Shown here piece after piece: positions 11,966-23,029 of a DNA stretch of 64,000 bases. How positions within the stretch are numbered: the first letter of the stretch is position 1; every line of letters starts with the position of its first letter. Source of the stretch: Epiperipatus broadwayi (taxonomy: Eukaryota > Onychophora > Udeonychophora > Euonychophora > Peripatidae); the NCBI GenBank assembly GCA_028023455.1, contig JAQFVV010012511.1, forward strand, positions 1,240,001 to 1,304,000. Direction: 5' to 3'. Below the pieces are notes generated by a model. That model did not search any database and had not been told where the DNA came from. It saw only the letters and a list, made by a program, of their open reading frames with translations. A program made the translations under genes and the position numbers.

Positions 11966-13961
11966 TATTCATTTAGCTTTATAAATATTGGGGATTTGAA
12001 CTCAGACCTTTAAGCACCCTTCAACTATCCATACTATCTCATACCACTGATACACATGATGATATACATGTAGAAAAGATAAATTAATCACCAATATAAG
12101 TATTTCATGCTAAACCAGCACTCATCAGTTGGTCCAGATTATCATTTCCCAGACATATGTATAATCAGTGCTCAGTTTATATTAAGATAGTGCTTTCATA
12201 CTTTAATAGACAGGCTTCAATCCACTCCAAACTCCAAATCTTCAGCTATCCATACCATTGAAAATCTGATGATGGAAAGCCCAAATCCCATGCTGATGCC
12301 AATATTATTGCCATGCCCATGCTGACCTCAAGTCATTCTGACCCCTTATGTATAGGACCTTATCCATTTAAATACATAAAAGAGGAATGGGCAGGATGCA
12401 GGCTTAATGTGTAAGTATTTGAAATACAGGTACTCTTCACATACCTGGAGCCTAATTGTAAATATAGGATATTTGAACTCAGACTTTCAAGCATTAAATC
12501 CTAAGATATAGGTACAATGCTCTCAGATACAATGCTCCTCACTTACAAAGGCCACATGCCAGAAATTAGTCTAGGGATATTGGATAAGCAAGCACTAGAT
12601 GGGGATTTTATGCACTAGCCTTCTGGCATCCATTGATTACTCTGCCTTGCACTGAGAGGCAATACTGTATAGAGTTTTGCCTGTTATAATAACAGTTATA
12701 AGCAAGCATGGTGATCATGTGATGTTTATTGGCTATCTTATACCACTGATACACATGACCACATCCATGTAGAAAAGATAAATAATCACCAATATACGTA
12801 TTTCATGCTAAACCAGCACTCATCAGTTGGTCCAGATTATCATCTCCCACACACATATATATAATCAGTGCTCAGTTTATATTAAGATAGCAAATATTCT
12901 TACTTTAATGGACAGGCCTCAATCCATTCAGAGTTGGAGGTTGGAATGGATTGAAGCCTGCCCATTAAAGTAAAAAGATTTGCTATCTTAATATAAACAG
13001 AGCACTGATTATATATATGTGTGGGAGATGATAATCTGGACCAACTGATGAGAGCTGGTTTAGCATGAAATACATATATTGGTGATTATTTATCTTTTCT
13101 AGATGTATCTGGTCACGTATATCAGTGGTATGAGATAGTATGGATAGTTGAAGGGTGCTTGAAAGTCTGAGTTCAAATCCCCTATATTTACAATTAGGCT
13201 CCAGGTATTTACACATTAAGCATGCATCCTGTCCATCCCTCTTTTATGTATTTAAATAGATAAGATCCTATATATGAGGGGTAAGAATGACTTGAGGTCA
13301 ACATGGGCACTGATTATATATATGTGTATATTGGCGATTATTTATCTTTTTCTATATGTATCTGTTTATGAGTATCAGTGGTATGATAGGTATGGATAGT
13401 TGAAGGGTGCTTAAAAGTCTGAGTTCAAATCCCCTATATTTACAATTACCCTCCAGGTATGTGAAGAGTGCCTGTATTTCAAATATTTACATATTAAGCC
13501 CTGCATCCTGCTCATCCCTCTTTTATGTATTTAAATAGACAAGATCCTATATATGAGGGGTCAGAATGACTTGAGGTCAACATAGGCATGGTAATAATAT
13601 TGGCATCAGCATCGGATTTGGGCTTTCCATCATCAGATTTTCAATGGTATGGATAGTTGAAGTGGATTGAAGCCTGTCCATTAAAGTATGAAAATTTTCT
13701 ATCCTAATATAAACTGAGCACTGATTATATATATGTGTGGGAGATGATAACCTGGACCAACTGATGAGTTCTCGTTTAGCAAAAAATATATATATTGGTG
13801 ATTATTTATCTTTTCTATGTGTATGTTGTCATGGGTATCAGTAATATGAGATAATATGGATAGCTGAAGGTGCTTGAAATCCTGAGTTCAAATCCCCTAT
13901 ATTTATAATTAGGCTCCAGGTATGTGAAGAGTGCCTATATTTCAAATATTCATTTAGCTTT
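11966..13961. mobile_element. 1.97-kb nested palindromic retroposon, family B, 15-bp TSD
   Basis: An exact 15-bp direct repeat, TATTCATTTAGCTTT, flanks the element at 11966-11980 and 13947-13961. Within it, 11990-12497 is mirrored by about 13411-13905. A second palindrome shares nearly the same centre (about 12936): left arm about 12731-12929, right arm about 12942-13140. Each unit ends in a tRNA-like B box, GAGTTCAAATCCCC (reverse complement on the left side), preceded by a conserved ATGGATAGTTGAAGGGTGC. An extra internally deleted unit occupies about 13140-13410, and a family-A fragment interrupts the left half (12520-12725). 61583-61985 is a simpler member of the same family. No protein-coding capacity was found. 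Confidence 0.8.
12520..12725 (+). repeat. Family A fragment fused into family B palindrome
   Basis: This matches the right arm of the 9455-10378 element in the same order: CAATGCTCCTCA, AAATTAGTCTAGGGATATTGG, GATTACTCTG, CTTGCACTGAGAGG, AGAGTTTTGCC, then AAGCATGGTGATCATGTGATG. It directly follows a family-B B-box end (GAACTCAGACTTTCAAGCA, reverse sense), so the two families are joined here with no intervening unique sequence. Confidence 0.65.
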
Positions 13962-15140
13962 GCAAATCTTCTAATAATTTTTATGCATATCCTTATTCTT
14001 TGAAAATTAAATATAGATGCATACTCATTTTCTCCTCCAACTTTCCAATTAAACATATGCTTGTCACACTACGTCCACCAAAAGCATAAAACCTAAGGGT
14101 TAAATTAAGAACTACTGCTATAATTATGGAGAACAAAGATTCTTAAATAACAAAATTCATTTTAAAAAAATTATCAACAACAACAACAAAAAAATAAACA
14201 ATTGTAAATAATTATTGAAGTATATACTTTAGAATTAACTATAGCATCTTTATGCTCTGATTAAGAATGTTAACAATAACAAATCACTTAATTTTTTGTC
14301 TTAAAATAAGAGCAGCTCTCTACTCTAGTTCAAATAATTAAATTGAGATCAGTAGCTATTTGATGATAATACATTTAAATCCACATCCGAGCTTTTGCTT
14401 TTATTAGTGATGCTTGAGATTCATTATGCAATCATGGAGTGTTTAAATGAACTCATCATTTAATAATCATTGAATACCCAATCTTAATATAGATGGCACT
14501 AGACTGGAGAGCTATACTAATTTTATAATATAGTGTAAAATAAAAAAATAAGTGATTTGTATTTTTGATATTCCTAGCAATGAGATATACAGTCAATATC
14601 TTAAAATATTTAATTATTGACCTGGAATCAGATCTACATAAATGTGTCAGCAGATTGGCTTGAGTTCAAAATCAAGAGTGTAAAATAACTTTTTTAATTA
14701 TTATTGAAAGAAAATAGATTTTCTAATTATTCTGAATACTTCAATAATTATTGGCATTATTTACAATTGTTTATTTTTTGTTGTTGTTGAAAATTTTTTT
14801 TAAATGAATTTTGTATTGGTGTATGTGTATATAAATTCTATATTTATTTATGCTCATATGAATTCATATGTACAGTAATTTTGTGTGTTCTAATTATGTT
14901 TATATGGTGTGTTTGTGTTTACAAGTAATGATTTACAAAACTAATAATCAAATGTACAGAAAGATTGCATATGCAGGCAAAAAAAAAATTCTGATTCTTG
15001 TCTATACCTTGATACTCATGCTTTGGAGTCACTCTAGTTTTGCCATATCTTTCATCACATTATTTCCAAGTCTATAGCTAAAAAATAGACTATATGCAAA
15101 TAAATTATATCTATGTGATACAATAAATATAACAAGATAG
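13962..15140. other. AT-rich DNA without a gene
   Basis: No gene was recognised. The short open frames in this stretch are low in complexity and lack domains. Confidence 0.45.
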
Positions 15141-15225
15141 CATCACTGGTGTGCATAAAGAATATAAACATCACTGGTGTGCATAAGGAATATAAACATC
15201 ACTGATGTACACAAAAAAATATAAA
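15141..15225. repeat. 28-bp tandem repeat, three copies
   Basis: Unit CATCACTGGTGTGCATAAAG plus AATATAAA is repeated at 15141, 15169 and 15197. The first two copies differ at one base; the third is more diverged. Confidence 0.85.
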
Positions 15226-15385
15226 ATGAAGAGATGAAACTCATTTTATTAGTGATACAGACAGTAACCTACAATTTCTAGTTTTAGATAGACAAGAAGC
15301 CAATTGCTATGATGACAAATACATATCTATCTTCTGAAAATTATTTGTTTTTTATCTTTTATTAGAATGAATCTTTTTCTTACAG

Positions 15386-15482
15386 ACACCTTTGAGATTT
15401 GGTAATTTTTGGGGTACAAGATAAAAATGAAGAATTCTTATGCAAATACTTTTGGAGATTCTGAAGCTATGGATTATCTTAG
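15386..15482 (+). CDS. Candidate first coding exon on the plus strand
   Basis: A good acceptor (TCTTTTTCTTACAG) ends at 15385 and a strong donor (AG|GTAAGAC) begins at 15483. Between them an in-frame stop is followed by ATG at 15427 and an open frame of 18 codons plus two bases, beginning MKNSYANTFGDSEAMDYL. It could be the start-codon exon of a gene nested in, or lying beyond, EXT2 on the opposite strand. I do not recognise the peptide and found no following exon. With so short an exon in AT-rich DNA, chance splice signals remain likely. Confidence 0.3.
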
Positions 15483-16790
15483 GTAAGACATATTATATAT
15501 AGTTTGAAAGATAATTTTGTGAGGAATACAAAGAAATTATCACTAGTTAATGATAAATTAAAAATTATGAACAAAAAAATAAAGTAATAATTATGTCGGA
15601 TGTTGAAATTTATTTTTTTTCCTCATTTTTTAAATCATTATCACTATTTGTCTAAGACTTATTGTTTTCCTTAGTTTTTCTAGTTTCTGTTAATGTAAAT
15701 TTTTTGCTCTAACATAATTAAAACTGAAGTTATTGTGAAAATTGTGTCTCAGGTCAGTTTTTACAAAAATTCAATATGGTGCTCTAGATTCAAGCAGTTA
15801 AATAAATGGTTTACAAGCATAAATCTTTTAAATTTACTTTGGCAATAAAAAAACATCAAGGATCTCTGCCTCTATAGTATATGATATATATAAATGAACA
15901 CATCAAGGATCTCTGCCTCTATAGTATATGATATATATAAATGAACTGCAGAATCATGAACACTGAAGTAAGTGAATAGATCTAATAGGCTTGTCAATCT
16001 TAAATGAATTGTAACTGAAATATAAATCATTATAAGGAATATAATATACACTAACAACAGCTGCAACAACAAAAAATAATGTACATATATTTGTAAAACA
16101 TTTTCTTTATAAAAGTATTCGGATATTTTCTTAACTTAGTTTAGGTAATATTTACCACAAATTTTAATATTAAGATTAAATTATAACATTATTAAAATTA
16201 TTCTGCTGCTTTTAAAATCATATATATTCATATGTCCTTTTTTTTTTCTAAATTATTTATTTTTCCTCAATATAAATAAGTGAAATCATAAAATATATTG
16301 ACAGAAAGTTAAATATTTAAATTATATTAAACAAAATCATATTTATTACTTGTGTGTGTATTATGGTAATTCTATATATTTTTAGGAAATTATAAATCAT
16401 GGTAACTAGTTTTATATATCTTGACAGTTAATGACTAAATCTCTGAATCAAATGAAATATCATTACTGACTCAAGTATCAACATTTCAATATTACTTATA
16501 AGCCTAAACTGATTTATAAAAAGATAAGGTACAAGACAAGGTTATCAGAGTCTGATTTCTGCAGATTAATTTACATTTTAATCCCATTTTTTAAGGTTAA
16601 TCTAAAAAAAGGTTGTTGATGTGCATTAAAGTAATTCTTCATTTAATAAAAAAATTTTAATATTTTAAAACCAAAAGTATTATTTGGTCTTGTAAAAAAC
16701 AGAAAACCTTGAAAAGAAAATAACTTCTTATAGCCTCCTCCTTCACTAAAATAAATCATAAAAAATAAATAAATAAAATCTTTAAATTAC
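15483..16790. other. EXT2 intron 4 sequence (or beyond), no exon seen
   Basis: This follows EXT2 coding exon 4 in the minus direction. No further EXT2 exon (the block following DWKR, or the C-terminal GT64 domain) was recognised from here down to position 1, so intron 4 may exceed 16 kb. Confidence 0.45.
15853..15946. repeat. 47-bp perfect tandem duplication
   Basis: The 47-bp unit beginning ACATCAAGGATCTCTGCCTC occurs at 15853-15899 and again, identically, at 15900-15946. The perfect match suggests a recent slippage or duplication event. Confidence 0.9.
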
Positions 16791-16930
16791 CTTTTCCAAT
16801 CAAGAACTTCTGAAAATGGCAAAACGTATGAATCCATAATAATTACTGGAATACAGCCAGCCATTAATGCATCACTGAGTGCTGTTTGACCCAGGCGAGA
16901 GCCTCGTAAAACTAAACAAAAAGTAGCATC
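16791..16930 (-). CDS. EXT2: EXT2 coding exon 4
   Basis: Residues 308-353 plus two bases. The acceptor is a long T-tract followed by CAG; the donor is AAAAG|GTAATT. It encodes [28 protein letters not shown] and [13 protein letters not shown], the strongly conserved end of the exostosin domain. It ends inside the Arg codon after DWK, so at least one more exon is needed. Confidence 0.95.
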
Positions 16931-19900
16931 CTGAAAAAAAAAAAAAAATTCAAGTTGCAAAACAAAATAAAACAGTTTCTTTCCAAAATAACAAAAATAT
17001 AATGAAAAAAGGAATTGGTTGGCTTACTAAGGTTTCTCTTTAAATTATTAATACTTTCGAGAAAATGTAAACATTATAGCAAATACAACTGACTTATTAC
17101 TATAACTTTTTAAAACAGGAATTCAATATCTTTAAATTTACATAATTTGATGCAATGCCAAATGTATTTATAATTAGCTTAGACAAAATTTCCTTAAAAT
17201 AGTAGTCAATTAATTTCATTAAAATTTTGAATTGAAGTTTGTATGGTAATAAAAACACCATAAAACAGGTTTTATAATGATTATGATTTTAATTATATGA
17301 TTATATGCATAACTTAAAAAGATGAATTATAAATATTTTTGACATTAAATGTTTAAAAGATAACTGGATAAAGTCAAAAAAAGCAACAAAAATTAGGCTA
17401 AATTTTGATTGTAACAGCCTATTCTCCATTTTGTTTGCGAGAGTCATAATATCAATGAGAGATCTAGCACTTTGACAAACTCTGAGAGTTATATCAGTAT
17501 TTATCCTATTCTAGAAGAGTATAGTCAGTCAGTTCTTTGTAGGATAGAAATTGTATTAAAAATAACAAGGTAGTAAGTACTACTATCATTACATTCATTG
17601 TAAGAATGAATGATATTTGCAAGATGTAACATTATTCAATCAAGGAAGTACATAAAATATCTAACAGCTAAAATACTGTGAAAAAGAAAAGACAGTAATA
17701 GCAAATTATTTTACTCATGCTAAAAACAGTCTCAGAAAGTAATATCAAAATTTTTTTTAAAAGAAATATTCTCACATTGAATATCAATTCAGAATAGAAA
17801 AGAGCAAAAAAAAAAACTTTTTTTGTAAAAAAATAAGTAATATGTTGAAACCAAACTAAATCCATTGAAAATATTGATAAATTTGAAGATTGTATTAAAA
17901 GAATAGTCAGGAACTTACTAAAATCATGCAAGATTAGCATATAGTTTGAATCACATGATTGAAAGAAAAATAGGTAGCGTGAATAAAGCATTTAATTAAT
18001 TCACAAGTTAAATAAACATTAAAATTTAGCATCCCTCATCTCAACGCCATTATATCATAACCATCCACCAGCACAAGAACTCAAGCTACTTTCTCTTACT
18101 GTGCATACAATTTGCAGACAACCATGACAAAATGAGTTAGTGGCATCAAACATCTGAGTTTTCATGCCTATGTTGATATGGATAGATTGTGAATGAGCCA
18201 TCTTTAATATTTCACTGATATTTCTAATCAAATGAAGTATTATTAATGATCTTTTCCATTAATTAATCTATCACTCATGATAAATAACTAGATGATTGAA
18301 ACCTTTCTGAGTAATCATTCATTCCTCACCTTTTGTCAAGTATAAGTAACACTTTTGGTCAATCAGTTCAATCACTAATAGCCTTACTGATCAGTAAGCC
18401 AATATGATACTTCTAACAATTGTTAATTACTGGAAACCTATGATTCAATTTCAAAAAATTGATTCTAATTACAATGATTTTTCCAATCAGATAATGAGTT
18501 TCCTTTTTTTTTTTCATATGTCAAAGCATCGGCCGGGAAGCGAACCCGCGAACAACTGCTTGTGAAGCAGCTGTGCTGACCACTCGACCACCAATGAGTT
18601 TCCTTTTAATTTTTAAAACATGCAAACATGTATAAATTAAATTATGTCTTTAATTCAGATATAATAAAAATATTGCTAATGTAAGTAATAATTAAGCACA
18701 CCAATATTATCAATAATGGAAACTTCATAATAATGATAATAATAGACATGATAAACAACGTGAAACACTAACAATCACAACAAGAATTACAATTACTTCA
18801 TAACTATCACAATTAATTTATAACTAATAATACTAATAATACTTTATGAAATCTTTACTTCATAAAATAATGGGAGTTTTAAATAAAGCAATGTTAATAA
18901 AAAATATCATTAATACCTGAAGAACTGAAGGGTAGTCATAAATTTCATTTCCTAAACATCTTTTGGAAAAATTAAATATTAGCTCACTTCCACATCGTTC
19001 TAATACTAAAAAATCTGGATGTTCTTCAGCCAAACTTTTAAGTTCTTGACGATACTCATGATGAATAAAAACTTGTGAACTAACAGCAAGCCATTTTAAA
19101 CGTCTTCTGTTTAAAGAAAAAAAAACAACATATATAAATAATTTGTTAACATTCTGGTAAACTTTTACTTTTTTTTTTCTAAATATATATATAAAGAATT
19201 GGACAAAATAACAACAACAATTGTTTATATAAATTTAGAAATTATCATTTTATATATGCACTTATAGTTACTATTTAAATTAAAAAAAAATCATTTAATT
19301 GTTATTTGTAGTATATAACAAATTAAGAACTTCATGACAATGGCTTGCGATACCTGGAAATTGGGATCCAAATCTAGCCTGGATAAAAGCTGGTAATTTT
19401 TTTCACACTTCGAAAAGGTTTCAAATTTTTCTTTCAGGTAGCAAATCTGAAAATAATCTAGTAATGGTTAATAAATGGGTAATCTAATTATTTTTAGAAA
19501 TCGTTTTAAAAAAGGAATGAAAAATCCTCCAGATGAACACCAGGTAATTACTAAGCATAGCAAGTAATGCATTCTTCTTCATTAATCATCTGTGATAAGA
19601 AGGAAGGGAGGGTTTGAAGATATTATTGTCATGCAATGGGTTATTTAAAAGCTATTTTACCATTTACTTTTACATATTAATAATATTTTGGATTGGTGCA
19701 AGAATTTGCAAAAGTGATTTAAGTTTATTTATTAAGTTATACATTTTTAATAAAAAAAATTATGTGACATGCAATTTATATTTTTTTAAATACATTTTTG
19801 AATATTCAATAATATCTTGATATGTATTTTAAAAACTTAAAAATGTGATTTTATTTATTTTTGGAATCGACTATTAGATTTAATTTTTTCATTTAATTTG

Positions 19901-22900
19901 ATCTTAAACTGCCAGATATCAAATAGAATTTTAAGGGTATATTAAGGAGTTTGAATAATGCAATATATAACTTTTTTTTACATTCAGTAATAAAATATTA
20001 AAAAAAAATGTTAATCTAAGATCAAGTTTATTATCAATGAAAATATTACTATTAATAATAAAATGAATACTTACAAAATTATATTATCAGTTGCTTTGAA
20101 GGTTACATTTATCATTCAAGCATTAGGCAAACCGAGTCCAACAATTCCAATTAATTTAATTCATCTGAAATTTTTGCTAACTTTCACTCAGTTAAAAATC
20201 AATACAATAAACTTTAGCTCTTCAATCTGAGCTCTCTCACCATTATGTTAAATGAATAAAATCAATTCTAACTGGCATGAAATATGAACAGATAAGCAAT
20301 GAAGATGATCCTATCAATCGGATTATATTCTTTCAGTGAATACAAAATATAACAACAAAAAATGATAATGGACTATGGATATTTAATTTTATTTATAACT
20401 TCTATTAATGATCAAAAGACAACTAACAATGTGAAGAAAATCAAAGTTTTAGTGGCATCAGAAGATATTGTATTCCAATTTCTTTTACTATAAAAAAGAA
20501 AATTTGCATAACATGTAATGTATAGGGAAAGCTATAAGAAAATTACATTCCTTCAGAAGGAATAGATATAAGAGAAAAAATAACAGAAGTTGTTTATTTA
20601 CTATTTTACATAACATTTACTTGGAAAAGATGATAAATAAAATGTTAAAATTAGAATTAATATATATTGGAAGGAAAATGTTTAACAGTGTAAGATTTAC
20701 CATGAATAAATAACAAAAGTTTTTTTTTTTTTTTATGTTAACATGTATATTGTTATATTTGGGTTGAGAATTTTAGTTACTATTAAATTGGCTATTTGCA
20801 CGAGTCTTTCACACTGGTGTCATTCTGTTGCAGTACTATTGTTGTTATTAATAAATGTTATCTATAATTAATAAGTTATTTCATAAAAAATTTTCAAAAC
20901 TTTTGAGATTTACCAAAAATATGAAAGCAATCAAATAATTATTTTAAATATGCAGAACCACAGACTTATATCACTTTTTTCAGCATAATGTACTGGTCCA
21001 CAATTTTAATTTAAGCTGAGTTACATATATATTTTCACATAGAACTCCTTATGCTAAGACAATCTGTTTATACAAGTGGAACTTTTATTTTATCTAGTCT
21101 GTTTTACATATAAAAGTTTTTATTTTGTATAACTTACTATTGAAATTATATCAAAAAAATGTAATTTTTCGTTTTTTGTAGTTTTATTTGGTGTATTGTG
21201 AATGCTAGAATTTTGTAGAACTAATTGTAGATAAAATTATATGTCTTAATTTATTTTGGACAGACAGAAGACTCTTTTTAAATAATACTTTAGTATATCT
21301 TCACTTTAGAAAGTTACAATTGATATGTATTTTAATTACTACTGTTAAATAACACAATTTATATTCATTTAAAGCAGATAGCTAATCACATTAAAGCTTA
21401 TATTTATAATAATCATTGGTGAATGATAATGGTCAGTAAATTATTATTTTACTTTTTTCCCCTCTTTATATTTGACACAACATTGCTAAATATATTTGTT
21501 TTAAAAAGATAAAAGAAAAGTTTCTAGAATTGCCATGAGATCTTGAAATTGAAATCTGTTTCAGTCTCTAGGTTTTTCTTTTTTTAAAAAATGCTACAAT
21601 CAGCATTTTCTTTACAAAATTTCACATTTTCTGGTGCATAGGAGAGAAAATTAAGGCCATGTTTTGAAATAACATGTGCCTAACTCAGTCATTATTAGCA
21701 GATGGTGAGTGATGTCCCTAAGTGATAAGTTGCAGGTATTTGATATATCTTCCCGTGTCATAATTAATTATCATATGATTACTTTAATGTTAACTGTAAA
21801 AAGGCATCTCATTAAAAATAATTCTGAATAGTAGCAGTTTTATTTTTCCGCGTTTAAATATTTCAATGAAATTTTCCATGATTATGCATAAGAAATAATC
21901 CAAGTGCACTCTCCCCTGGTGATATTCAAGTATTAGCACATTAATTTTGTAAAACACATAACTGACTTATCTATCTACAATTTTTTAACGTTCTCTACCA
22001 TTTCATATTAAGTTTTAATTTGAACATCATTGTTATGATTTGATAAATAAAAAAATGTTTTATTAATATTTTTAATATTGTCACTATTATAAATACTTTT
22101 TAAAAAATTAAATGAAATATACATGTATATTTATATATAGCAAACTTCTTACAAAAAAAAAAAAAATTGTCTAATTACTTGAAGGATTTTTCAGGTAATA
22201 AAATATCTGTTACTAAAGGATTGTAAACTGGAATGCTGACATCAAAGCCGTCACGATATGTCCAAGTTGAAAATCCACCTCCAGCTATTATAGCTTTACC
22301 TCTGTTAACATCCAAAACAGTGTTGTAGTCTGGAATGGAACCAGGTAACATGTTGAAAAGTAAATGATTAACACCATCATTCCAACTAAAGAAAGAAAAT
22401 TAAATTAACAATATTGAAGATATATAAAAGACTGTTATTATTAAAAAGTAAAGTTACTTACTAAGGTAATGATGCTAATACATAACTGGTTTCTTTAAGC
22501 CTTAAATGATTCTGATTAAGTAAATCAATAGCTGGAACAAAAATGCAAGCTTGGGTAGGGTCATGAGTATGATATCCACTTTCCAATATTGCTGCTAAAA
22601 TATCATGAAATTCCCTAGAAATTGGAATTGTTACTGGTATTCCTTTGTCATCTATGTATTTGTTTAGCTGATAAATATAAACAGTAATTCTATTATTATT
22701 ATCAAACTGTCTGCATTTGTAAACATCAAAGCAAGTATAAAAATTACAATTTGGATCTCCTGGAGATGATTCTGGGCTGTTGGAAGGAATGATAATTTCA
22801 GCGCTACTTTCTAAGCCTTCTAATACAAATCTGTGCTGATAATCAGCACTGTCCAAAGAATGAAACCCAAATTGGTATATACCAGTAACAATTAATCCAA

Positions 22901-22985
22901 TCAAAATTATACTAAATAGACCAAAATAATAATTCTGATACTTGTGAACAACACGAGTATTACGAGCAGCTTTGGCAGCTGCCAT
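16791..22985 (-). CDS. EXT2: Exostosin-2, heparan sulfate co-polymerase, N-terminal half (partial)
   Basis: EXT2 works with EXT1 in the Golgi as the heparan sulfate polymerase, adding alternating GlcA and GlcNAc to the chain. Four coding exons are visible (minus strand): 22985-22462, 22385-22179, 19106-18917, 16930-16791. All have GT-AG borders and compatible phases, giving about 353 residues. ATG 22985 is chosen because the encoded type II topology matches the family: a short basic cytosolic tail, a membrane helix at about residues 20-39 ([17 protein letters not shown]), a luminal stem, then the exostosin domain from about residue 84. Family blocks include TCFDVYKC (84-91), ISREF (122-126), HLLFNMLPG (182-190), [11 protein letters not shown] (206-219 region), [14 protein letters not shown] and [14 protein letters not shown]. 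Full-length EXT2 is about 720 residues; the rest, including the C-terminal GT64 domain, is not in the window. Paralogues EXT1 and EXTL3 fit less well. Confidence 0.95.
16931..18492. other. EXT2 intron 3, no gene
   Basis: AT-rich intron sequence. The minus-strand 107-codon frame at 17991-17668 is Phe/Leu/Ile-rich low-complexity translation and is not supported as a gene. Confidence 0.6.
18493..18607 (-). mobile_element. Mini-SINE: tRNA(Val-CAC)-like retrocopy with poly(A) and TSD
   Basis: On the minus strand a tRNA-like body (18592-18526) has an A box TGGTCGAGTGG, an anticodon arm CTGC-TTCACAA-GCAG (anticodon CAC) and a near-consensus B box GGTTCGCTTCC. It is followed by a short linker and 12 or more A residues. 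An exact 15-bp direct repeat (AATGAGTTTCCTTTT, plus strand) flanks it at 18493-18507 and 18593-18607. D-stem mismatches and the C at the usual A58 argue against a working tRNA. It lies inside EXT2 intron 3 in the same sense as the gene. Confidence 0.8.
18608..18916. other. EXT2 intron 3, end nearest exon 3
   Basis: AT-rich intron with a degenerate AAT/ATA trinucleotide-like stretch at about 18710-18850. No gene. Confidence 0.6.
18917..19106 (-). CDS. EXT2: EXT2 coding exon 3
   Basis: Completes residue 244 and encodes 245-307. The acceptor is TTTAAACAG and the donor CAG|GTATTA. It reads [18 protein letters not shown], then FLVLERCGS and [16 protein letters not shown], matching the EXT2 order of a short beta strand, an acidic helix and a Cys-rich loop before the DATFC block. 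Confidence 0.93.
19107..22178. other. EXT2 intron 2, no gene
   Basis: About 3.1 kb of AT-rich intron. No exon, RNA gene or bounded repeat was recognised; the plus-strand frame at 19614-19820 is low in complexity. Confidence 0.6.
22179..22385 (-). CDS. EXT2: EXT2 coding exon 2
   Basis: Residues 175-243 and part of 244. The acceptor is TTTCTTTCTTTAG and the donor TTCAA|GTAATT. It encodes [15 protein letters not shown] and [20 protein letters not shown], the most recognisable exostosin-domain blocks. The intron before it is only 76 bp (22461-22386), against about 3.1 kb and 2.0 kb for the next two. Confidence 0.95.
22462..22985 (-). CDS. EXT2: EXT2 coding exon 1 (start codon, signal anchor)
   Basis: This encodes residues 1-174 plus two bases of codon 175. 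It begins [16 protein letters not shown], contains the membrane anchor and stem, and enters the exostosin domain at [13 protein letters not shown]. The donor is CTTA|GTAAGTAAC; ignoring it would give a false stop at TAG. The luminal stem includes a Ser/Pro-rich stretch ([10 protein letters not shown]). Confidence 0.95.
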
Positions 22986-23029
22986 ATTTATGGATAAAAA
23001 ATCAAGTTATTGACTATTTTCATAATCAC
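22986..23029 (-). other. EXT2: EXT2 5' UTR segment of the start-codon exon
   Basis: The acceptor TTTATTTTATAG ends at 23030, so 44 bases of leader precede the EXT2 ATG in this exon. A short upstream frame begins at the ATG at 23023 (MKIVNNLIFYP, then stop) and ends before the EXT2 start. An in-frame TAA rules out an N-terminal extension of EXT2 into upstream exons. Confidence 0.6.

Noticed and set aside
11981-13946. CRISPR-like array
   Set aside because: Repeats are hundreds of bases long and inverted, in an intron-bearing animal genome; there are no short regularly spaced direct repeats.
17668-17991. 107-codon minus frame inside EXT2 intron 3
   Set aside because: Phe/Leu/Ile/Ser-rich, no domain, lies between firmly placed EXT2 exons.
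18526-18592. Functional tRNA-Val gene
   Set aside because: D-stem mismatches, an altered T-loop residue, oligo(A) tail and exact 15-bp TSD indicate a retroposed copy.
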